Shown in pieces: positions 57,935-64,000 of a stretch of 64,000 bases of DNA. Where the stretch lies: assembly GCA_023401925.1 (NCBI GenBank), contig JAEXDA010000047.1:1-64000 (forward strand), in the 5' to 3' direction. The position numbers and the translations under genes are program-made. Below the pieces are notes generated by a model. The model did not search any database. It worked only from the letters and a program-made list of their open reading frames with translations, and had not been told where the DNA came from. Each line of letters begins with the position of its first letter. The first letter of the stretch is position 1. The DNA comes from Bacillota bacterium (GTDB lineage: Bacteria; Bacillota; UBA4882; UBA8346).

Positions 57935-58179
57935 CACACCGCACCTCTAAACCCAAAAATATCTTTGATTTCAACTTCAATTTTTTCTTTGCCAGTATGA
58001 TAGACTAAGATTTCATCCCTAGACCTTACCAATTCACGGGTAGCTTCTACCTCATCATCGAAAGTTTTAATCACTGCCATATCGTCAATATGTCGAATAT
58101 TCCCTTCCATATGGGATTTTAGAATTTGGATTTTTACAAATTGATTCGGAAAACGCTTTCTTACTTCTTCCCAAGTCAT
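57934..58179 (-). CDS. small partner protein of the retropepsin
   Basis: This 81-residue soluble protein reads MTWEEVRKRFPNQFVKIQIL, HIDDMAVIKTFDDEVEATRE and LVYHTGKEKIEVEIKDIFGF. I do not recognise a named family, though similar small proteins precede retropepsin genes in some Bacillota. The ATG at 58179 follows GAGGTGG. Its stop codon overlaps the retropepsin start. It might be a cofactor, a substrate or an antitoxin-like partner. Confidence 0.6.
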   Translation of the reverse strand: MTWEEVRKRFPNQFVKIQILKSHMEGNIRHIDDMAVIKTFDDEVEATRELVRSRDEILVYHTGKEKIEVEIKDIFGFRGAV

Positions 58180-58444
58180 TTTACCCACCACCTCAAGATT
58201 CTTAACTAAATTATACCATACAAAATCGATGATGCCCTAATTTTTACCAATGCCTCTTTTGCTTTTCAAAATCCATTCCCACGAAAAAGAAAAGTTTGAA
58301 AGATTAGCGATAAAATATTTTCCAAATAGATAAAATTTAAAAATCATCCTCCGTTTTTTCCCAAAAGAAGGAAACCAACCAAAAATAAAGAATTACCACT
58401 AAAACATAATGAATTCCCGTTTCTCAAAATTAGGAGGACAACCA

Positions 58445-59176
58445 ATGAAAAAATTAATAAAATATCTATGTTCAATTTCAATTGGCATTATTCTTTTATC
58501 CACAATAAGCTTCGGAATGGGTTCTCCAATGTCTTTAAACAAGGCATATCAAGATTTAAATAAAGATAAAGGAAAAGATTGCTATATTATCGGCAAATTC
58601 GCCATGACCCACCAACTCAATCCGGATGCCGCCATTACCGATACTGCAGCAAAGGCGAGAGACATCAATGGTGAGTCTTCTTTTGCGATCAGAATTGAAC
58701 TGGTCAATACCGATACCAACAAAACCTATCCGATTCTTTTGAAGCCCGTGACCGGCTCAGCCTCAATATATTACCGGAGCGAAAAAAAACTAACCGAAAA
58801 CAGCAATGATCCTTATTGGATTTTAAAAGTCCCGTCCGGAACTTATCAAATAAGGAACTTTATATGCAGTCTTATCTTAAGAATGTCGGGATATCATGAT
58901 TTTAGAGCGGTGGTCCTTGAAGTGCCCGTTGCCAAGGTGGCCAAAAAATCCGTCAATTTTACCGCACAGCCAAAACAACTCATTTATATCGGTGATTATG
59001 ATACAACATTTAAAACCCATATTTGTTTAGCCGGTGAAACAATCTATACATTTCCGGACTTAACAATCGAGCTGAACGATAATTTTGAATCCTTTAAGTC
59101 TACTTTTATCAATGGCGCCAACGAAAAGCTAAAAGAAAAGCTGAATGATTATCAATTAACCTCAGCTTTTAATTGA
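58445..59176 (+). CDS. exported protein, unknown
   Basis: This 243-residue protein has a signal peptide (MKKLIKYLCSISIGIILLST, cleaved near FGMG). The mature part is beta-rich with TDTNKTYPILLKPVTGSASI and GTYQIRNFICSL-like strands, somewhat like the DUF2846-type domains at 48148-49173. AGGAGG with 8-nt spacing supports the ATG at 58445 over one at 58409. Function unknown. Confidence 0.6.
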   Translation: MKKLIKYLCSISIGIILLSTISFGMGSPMSLNKAYQDLNKDKGKDCYIIGKFAMTHQLNPDAAITDTAAKARDINGESSFAIRIELVNTDTNKTYPILLKPVTGSASIYYRSEKKLTENSNDPYWILKVPSGTYQIRNFICSLILRMSGYHDFRAVVLEVPVAKVAKKSVNFTAQPKQLIYIGDYDTTFKTHICLAGETIYTFPDLTIELNDNFESFKSTFINGANEKLKEKLNDYQLTSAFN

Positions 59177-59227
59177 GATGCAGCCCTGATTGATAAATTC
59201 TTAATAAGGAAAGAAAAGGAACCCATC

Positions 59228-59893
59228 ATGCCTAAGATCCATACTTCTATCATTTCCGTTTTATTGTGCCTGATTTTCACGATGTCACTGATTTCCGGAC
59301 CTCCACTTTGTTTTGCGGAAGAACTTTCAGGCGGCCAGATATCCAACGGTTCCACAGGTTCGGCCGAAGCGGATCCAAACGATATTGTGGTGGATTTTTC
59401 GAAGGGAACCGCAGGGTTTCAAGTCGATAATATATGGAAAATCCAAGACACTGAGCTTCAATTGGTCCCCAATGAAACGACCCCATCCCGTTTCTATTGG
59501 AATTTATTTCCCCGGCATTACGTAACCGATTACCAGATATCGGTCAATGTTCGCTGGATCAATGGCTCGCTTTACTCCGCATATGGATTGTTCTTTGGGG
59601 AGCGTACCGGTGATTTCTATGCATTTTTGATCACGCTGAATAACCGGGTATTGTTATTAAAAAGTGTCAACGGTCGGTGGAAAACGATAAAGACCGCCAA
59701 AAACAATACTACCGGCGGAACCTATGACAATCTCAAGGTTATTTGCCGGGGCCCTTTGGTTCAATGCTTTGTCAATGAAGCAAAAATGTTTGAAACCAAA
59801 GATAAATCACTGATCGATGGCTGTTCCATCGGCGTTTGTTCTGATGGGAATGTTCAATCCGGTTTCAGCGAATTCCGGCTAAAAAAATTTTAG
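59228..59893 (+). CDS. exported concanavalin/LamG-like protein
   Basis: This 221-residue protein has a signal peptide ending near CFAEE. The mature part (from VVDFSKGTAGFQVDNIWKIQ) has strands ending YQISVNVRWINGS, YGLFFGERTGDFYAFLIT and YDNLKVICRGPLVQCFVNEA, the jelly-roll pattern of DUF1080/LamG-like carbohydrate-binding or glycosidase-like domains. No catalytic residues are obvious. AAAGGAA precedes the ATG. It follows the other exported gene by 51 nt and may be in one operon with it. Confidence 0.6.
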   Translation: MPKIHTSIISVLLCLIFTMSLISGPPLCFAEELSGGQISNGSTGSAEADPNDIVVDFSKGTAGFQVDNIWKIQDTELQLVPNETTPSRFYWNLFPRHYVTDYQISVNVRWINGSLYSAYGLFFGERTGDFYAFLITLNNRVLLLKSVNGRWKTIKTAKNNTTGGTYDNLKVICRGPLVQCFVNEAKMFETKDKSLIDGCSIGVCSDGNVQSGFSEFRLKKF

Positions 59894-60266
59894 TCACTGG
59901 AAAACCATAACCAACTCCAATGAGAACTTTGTTGCTCGATAGGTCCACCCTGGTTTCTGCTTCTTTCAAAAATCAATAAAAAAAGAGCGTCCGAGAAAAA
60001 GGGCGCTCTTTTCATAATGAACTATAAATTTTTCCTGGAGACTTCCCCAAAGTGCCCAGGCGCGAAGCTTTAATATCAATAACTATTTCTTCTTTGTTCA
60101 AATACAAATAAGCCCCATTACAAAACCTTTTTGCCCGATTCATCAAATCTCATTATTCACATATATTCAATCATTCCTGCATAATTTTTATAAACCCGGC
60201 CGTCTCCCGCCTTTCCGCAAGAGACAGCCAGTTTCGCTTCCCCCCTTCTTTTTCTCTTGAACCTTT
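59894..60266. terminator. intergenic region with terminator-like element, copy 2
   Basis: AAAAGAGCG (59981-59989) and CGCTCTTTT (60004-60012) form a stem nearly identical to 46820-46851, flanks included. T-runs on both sides let it stop transcripts from both the plus-strand secreted pair and the minus-strand gene at 60267. Nothing else was seen in the 373 nt. Confidence 0.7.
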
Positions 60267-60617
60267 TTAGGCTTTCTGGTTGCTTTGGACAACAACTTTT
60301 TTGGCAGCATACTCGCCCTTCCTGAACCCAAACTCGGGCCAGGTTTCCGCAGCCAGCTCCATGCGGACGATTTTCTTGGCATCGCTGCACAGGCTCTCCA
60401 ATTTACTCATGGTCTCTTCTGTTTGGGATGTAGCCTCCTGGCTACGAGCTTTCAGAGCGTTGCGTTTATCATCCAGTTGGATTGCCCGCTCATAGAGCTG
60501 GTTCATTTGGTCAAGGACTTCCTTGGTAATACCGCGACTGGTAAGATCAGGAGCGTGGGCAGTCAACCCAGCCACCATATTTTCGGCTGTCATCAGCCGT
60601 TCGGCAAATGTGGCCAT
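60267..60617 (-). CDS. coiled-coil protein of unknown function
   Basis: This 116-residue protein is helical with a heptad-rich centre (KEVLDQMNQLYERAIQLDDK) and ends AAETWPEFGFRKGEYAAKKV. I recall similar short coiled-coil proteins of unknown role widespread in anaerobic bacteria, with the same MATFAERLMTAENMVAGL opening and FGF/FGI ending, but I cannot name the family. AAAGGAGGTGAAA precedes the ATG. A hairpin at 60651-60677 lies in its leader. Confidence 0.65.
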   Translation of the reverse strand: MATFAERLMTAENMVAGLTAHAPDLTSRGITKEVLDQMNQLYERAIQLDDKRNALKARSQEATSQTEETMSKLESLCSDAKKIVRMELAAETWPEFGFRKGEYAAKKVVVQSNQKA

Positions 60618-60650
60618 CTTGTTTCACCTCCTTTCAAAAAAGGCAACAAA

Positions 60651-60717
60651 AAAGAGCGAAGGTTATTTTCGCTCTTTAAAGGAATCTTATATGTTTTGAT
60701 ATATCCTCGATATATCC
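60651..60717 (-). promoter_or_regulatory. leader hairpin and direct repeats upstream of the coiled-coil gene
   Basis: AAAGAGCGAA (60651-60660) and TTCGCTCTTT (60668-60677) form a 10-bp stem followed on the minus strand by six T, like an attenuator 34 nt before the start codon. Upstream, GATATATCC is repeated at 60698-60706 and 60709-60717, an 11-bp spacing that suits a regulator binding the same DNA face twice. Confidence 0.5.
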
Positions 60718-60910
60718 GTTCGGTGCGATAAGTATCGGGGATTTCTTTCCCCCTAATAATATATCATGATTTTAAATATGATGGGTGCCTAAAAAGTGCC
60801 GAAGGTTACGTCATGGAAGTGCATTTTCATTCATAAAAAGTGCCGACGTTTAATTAACAATAAAAACGCCCCGAAGTCCCGAGCGTTAAAGGAAAAACAC
60901 TTTCCACAAA

Positions 60911-61310
60911 AAACAACTTTTCCTACTGCAAATCATTTTTTGGGAAAAATAATTTTTCCCCTTCATAAATAATTTTTTCCTCCCAGAAATAATTTTTTCG
61001 AGCCGGAAATAATTTATTAACTCACCCAACCAATCCCTTCGGTCACTGAAATAATTATTTTTATCGCTTGGAGGATTTCTTGAGCCCTAAAAATGATTTT
61101 TTCTCCCACTCCATCGGTCCATCGGGTCCCCTAAAGCATTTATTCTGTCACCGGATCGGTCGGTTTGATCCCGCAAATAATTTCTTCGGTCCCTGGATTG
61201 ATTCCTCTGACGAAAAAAAAATTATTTCTGTCGCAGAAGTAATTCTTTTCTTCAATAAAAAATTTTTTCCGTCACAGAAATAATTCTTTTTCTCGATAAA
61301 AATATTTTTC
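60911..61310. repeat. 20-bp-periodic A/T-rich repeat array
   Basis: AAATAATTTTTTC-type units begin at 60911, 60930, 60947, 60967, 60987 and 61007 and, after a looser stretch, at about 61217, 61237, 61257, 61278 and 61298. Steps are 17-21 bp, mostly 20, about two helical turns. Between units lie variable CCTCCCAG- or CGTCACAG-like bases. It lies between the start of the coiled-coil gene (60617) and the end of the HAD gene (61363). It resembles the 21-bp array at 3881-4069. Confidence 0.75.
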
Positions 61311-61362
61311 CTCCAACAGAAAACAAGCATTCCCCTAAAAAAACCATTTTCCAGCTTTAGTT

Positions 61363-62172
61363 TTAGTTCTTCGGGGGATGAATGACCATCGCCTCGATGG
61401 CCTCGGCAACCCCGTCATGATTATGGTCGGCCACCACCAGCTTGGCCACTTTTTTTAGCTCCGGGACGGCGTTCCCGATAGCCACCCCGATGCCGGCCCA
61501 TTCCACCATCGAAATATCGTTGGGCGCATCGCCAATGGCCATCACTTCCTCGGGTTTCAAGCCCCACATTTTGGTTACTTCCTGAAGGGCATTGCCCTTG
61601 GACACACCGGGCGCCAAGATTTCCAGATAGGAGGGTTTCGAGCAGACGAAGATCAATTGCCCGCCGAATTGCTGCTGCAAAAATCGCTGGATCGCCGCGA
61701 TCTCATCGGCTTCGGCCAGACCCAGCATTTTATGGGGAGCGGACTTCTGCAACAATGGAATCATATCATCAACCGGATAAGGGGTTACCCCGGCATTGGC
61801 GGCGTATTTCCGGCCCCATTGGGTTAACTGTTCCATATAAAGCCGGTCATCCAGATAGGCATTGAGATGAATCTTTCTGGACCGGAACAGCGGCACCAGC
61901 TCCGCCGCCAACCTACTTGGAACGGGATTGTGATAAAGCGTTTCCCCGGAAACGGCTTCCTGGATGATGGCGCCGTTATAGGCGATGAGGGGTACATCGA
62001 GCTCTAAAGCGGTCGCATAGGGTTTCATCGACCGGACCATCCTGCCGGAAGCCAGCATCACTTTAACCCCCATGGCCACCGCCTTGCGGATGGCCGCTTG
62101 GTTTCTTTCCGAAATCGTTAAATCCGTTCCCAACAAAGTATCATCCAAATCCATGGCAATACAGCGAATCAT
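61363..62172 (-). CDS. Cof-type HAD-IIB phosphatase
   Basis: This 269-residue sugar-phosphatase-like enzyme has the HAD nucleophile motif AMDLDDTLLG (residues 6-15), motif II ASGR, motif III SKGNALQEV with the lysine, and motif IV GDAPNDISMVEWAG. The cap domain is type C2B, as in Cof/YbiV. These dephosphorylate sugar phosphates or cofactors; the substrate is not predictable. It lies 19 nt after uvrC in the same orientation and probably in its operon. Confidence 0.88.
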   Translation of the reverse strand: MIRCIAMDLDDTLLGTDLTISERNQAAIRKAVAMGVKVMLASGRMVRSMKPYATALELDVPLIAYNGAIIQEAVSGETLYHNPVPSRLAAELVPLFRSRKIHLNAYLDDRLYMEQLTQWGRKYAANAGVTPYPVDDMIPLLQKSAPHKMLGLAEADEIAAIQRFLQQQFGGQLIFVCSKPSYLEILAPGVSKGNALQEVTKMWGLKPEEVMAIGDAPNDISMVEWAGIGVAIGNAVPELKKVAKLVVADHNHDGVAEAIEAMVIHPPKN

Positions 62173-62191
62173 GATAATCCTCCCAAATATA

Positions 62192-64000
62192 TCATATCTG
62201 TTCCAATTGTTCCTTGATGCTCTCGGCGATCTTGATACTCATTCCAGGAGCTTGGGCCAACTCTTGCAAGGTGGCCCCGCGGATCCGCTTCATGGAACCG
62301 AAATGCTTCAAAAGTAATTGCTTCCGCTTGGGACCGATTCCGATCACCTGATCCAAGTCGGAGTGAACGGTCTTTTTGTCGCGCAGGCTTTTATGATAGG
62401 TAATGGCAAAACGGTGGGCCTCATCCCGCACCCGCTGTAACAGACGCAAAGCGTCGGAACGCCGGGGCAGCCGGATCGATTCCTCCCGGTCCGGCATGAA
62501 GATTTCTTCCTCCTGCTTGGCCAGGCCGATGGTGGGGATATGGGTCAGCCCCAATTCCGCCAGCACCTCCATCACCGAGGAAAGTTGCCCCTTGCCGCCG
62601 TCGATCAGCAACAAATCGGGAAACTTGGCAAACCGGGCGTTTTCGGTCTGGACATTTTGCCTTTCTTCCAGCCCTTTTAAAAACCTCCGCCGCACGGCTT
62701 CCTGCATCATGGCGAAATCATTGGGCCCTTCAATGGTCCGGATTTTAAAACGCCGGTAATCGCTGCCCTTGGGAATCCCATTCTCAAATACCACCATCGA
62801 AGCCACGGCTAGCTGGCCTTGGGTATTGGAGATATCGAAGCCCTCGATCCGGTAAGGGGTTTTTTCCAGCCCCAGGTGTCCCTGGAGTTCGTTTAATGTT
62901 TCAATGATTTTGTTTTGATCCTGCTTTTCCCGGTTGCGCTCCTGTTCCAGGAGGATTTGCGCGTTATCGTTGGCCATTTTAACCAATTGAACTTTTTCGC
63001 CCCGTTGCGGCACTTTGACCTCAACATTGGAGCCCCGTAATCCCGACAGCCACTGGGCCACCGCCTCGGTATTGGTTAGAGCCAGCGGCAGCAAAACTTC
63101 TTTGGGAACAAACCCCGAGCCGTCGTAGTATTGGGCCAAAAAAGCCTCCAGCACCTCGACAGGGTCGGTTTCCAGCCCTTCGGTCAGCTGAAAATATTCC
63201 CGGCCCACCATTTTCCCTTCCCGCACTTGAAAAGTTTGAATCAAGGTACCCTCGTTATCCTGAAAAAGACCGAAAATATCGCTATCGTCATGATCGGTGG
63301 AGACGACTTTTTGTTTTTCCAACACCCGCTCAATCGCTTGAATTTGGTCCCTGATCTGCGCCGCCCGCTCATATTCCGTGGCCCTAGCGGCCTCATTCAT
63401 TTCCTGCCGCAATTTGTTGGCGAGTTCAGCCTGGCGGCCTTCGAGAAATAAAGACAATTGGCCGATCATGTCCCGGTAAGCCTCTTTGGTGATACCGCCG
63501 TGACAGGGCGCCAAACAACGTTTAATGTGATAATTCAAGCAGGGGCGCTCCGGCTTCTCTTTTTCCAAGTCCAACCTGCAGCCGCGCAGCGGGAAAATCC
63601 GCCGCAAAAGCCGCAAAGTTTCCCGGATGGCGGTTACTTCGGTGTAAGGGCCGTAATACCGGCTACCGTCCCGCTTCACCTTCCGGGTGATATAAACCTG
63701 GGGAAAATCTTCCTTCCAGGTTATTTTAACCCACGGATATTGTTTGTCGTCCCGCAGCCGGATATTATATTTGGGCCGTTCTTCCTTGATGAAATTACAC
63801 TCCAGGGCCAGGGCCTCCACCTCGGTATTGACGGTAATATACTCGAGGCGGTCCACTTGTTTCACCATGGATTGCGTTTTCGGACTCAGGTTGCGGGAAG
63901 ACTGGAAATAAGAACGGACCCGGTTTTTAAGGGAAACCGCTTTCCCCACATAAATGATTTTGCCGTTGATATCTTTCATCAGATATACGCCCGGCCGATC
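62192..64000 (-). CDS. uvrC: excinuclease ABC subunit C (5' end outside the window)
   Basis: UvrC makes the two incisions around damage bound by UvrAB. The visible part starts at DRPGVYLMKDINGKIIYVGK, the GIY-YIG domain; the true start lies past 64000. The cysteine cluster CLNYHIKRCLAPC, the UVR motif (ELANKLRQEMNEAARATEYE), the RNase-H-like domain (GFDISNTQGQLAVASMVVFE and LLIDGGKGQ) and the C-terminal helix-hairpin-helix pair (IGIGPKRKQLLLKHFGS) are complete. Confidence 0.95.
   Translation of the reverse strand, partial: DRPGVYLMKDINGKIIYVGKAVSLKNRVRSYFQSSRNLSPKTQSMVKQVDRLEYITVNTEVEALALECNFIKEERPKYNIRLRDDKQYPWVKITWKEDFPQVYITRKVKRDGSRYYGPYTEVTAIRETLRLLRRIFPLRGCRLDLEKEKPERPCLNYHIKRCLAPCHGGITKEAYRDMIGQLSLFLEGRQAELANKLRQEMNEAARATEYERAAQIRDQIQAIERVLEKQKVVSTDHDDSDIFGLFQDNEGTLIQTFQVREGKMVGREYFQLTEGLETDPVEVLEAFLAQYYDGSGFVPKEVLLPLALTNTEAVAQWLSGLRGSNVEVKVPQRGEKVQLVKMANDNAQILLEQERNREKQDQNKIIETLNELQGHLGLEKTPYRIEGFDISNTQGQLAVASMVVFENGIPKGSDYRRFKIRTIEGPNDFAMMQEAVRRRFLKGLEERQNVQTENARFAKFPDLLLIDGGKGQLSSVMEVLAELGLTHIPTIGLAKQEEEIFMPDREESIRLPRRSDALRLLQRVRDEAHRFAITYHKSLRDKKTVHSDLDQVIGIGPKRKQLLLKHFGSMKRIRGATLQELAQAPGMSIKIAESIKEQLEQI

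Noticed and set aside
44170..58180. A classical integron
   Set aside because: No IntI gene was seen and I could not pair GTTRRRY with RYYYAAC core sites into convincing attC hairpins.
60157..60390. Minus-strand frames over the end of the coiled-coil gene
   Set aside because: They are out-of-frame shadows of the 60267-60617 gene with low-complexity basic composition.

Overview
The window looks like chromosome from an endospore-forming member of the Bacillota. Evidence for this is a YyaC-type spore protease, two small CotF-like spore coat proteins, a SpoVB-like flippase, MsmX-type sugar ATPase, AGGAGG-type ribosome binding sites and sigma-A-like promoters. A GT9 heptosyltransferase-type enzyme hints at a diderm (outer-membrane) spore-former, for example a Limnochordia/Hydrogenispora-like lineage; that placement is inference only. 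No rRNA, tRNA, CRISPR array, integrase or intact transposase was found.

Layout. 1-2336: a structured RNA candidate with a terminator, then an autoregulated-looking TrmB regulator overlapping lysA. 2630-3776: a P-II-like protein, the CrcB fluoride channel and its DUF190 partner. 3881-4283: a 21-bp-periodic repeat array and an inverted repeat. 4332-12008: a pseudouridine synthase, a DUF554 pseudogene, and two class A penicillin-binding proteins on either side of a lipid-II/polysaccharide-type flippase. 12441-18461: a complete peptide ABC transporter operon (two ATPases, a binding protein with a short leader ORF, two permeases). 18615-20591: an MBL-fold hydrolase and a membrane protein. 20604-23974: the NAD operon nadABC with its promoter. 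24192-27657: an ECF transporter (A, A, T, S) downstream of a wrecked nucleoside phosphorylase, which suggests a nucleoside-type substrate. 27664-39207: an M23 peptidase, a nuclease-helicase fusion, an MpaA-like peptidase, secreted proteins, an S1-domain protein, a glycosidase-like protein, and a PspC/flippase/GT9 envelope operon. 39446-44173: yyaC, msmX, coat proteins, a secreted protein and an M42 aminopeptidase.

44170-58180 is an accessory region. It is mostly minus-strand single genes of the cassette type: several GNAT acetyltransferases, an AAC(3)-like acetyltransferase, a leucine-carboxyl-methyltransferase-like enzyme, a CPBP protease, an isochorismatase-like hydrolase, a retropepsin operon, and intact or broken toxin-antitoxin genes (MazEF, RelE, Doc, a VapB-like antitoxin, an RHH regulator). 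Intergenic repeats recur at the gene junctions: a 32-bp exact duplicate, a TGTC-rich element in two copies, a terminator-like element and a 15-bp motif. Several antitoxin or fragment genes have lost their start codons where they abut the upstream gene. This suggests repeated recombination at gene borders.

58445-64000 returns to ordinary content: two secreted proteins, a coiled-coil protein, a second helical-phase repeat array, a Cof-type HAD phosphatase and the uvrC gene, which runs off the right edge.
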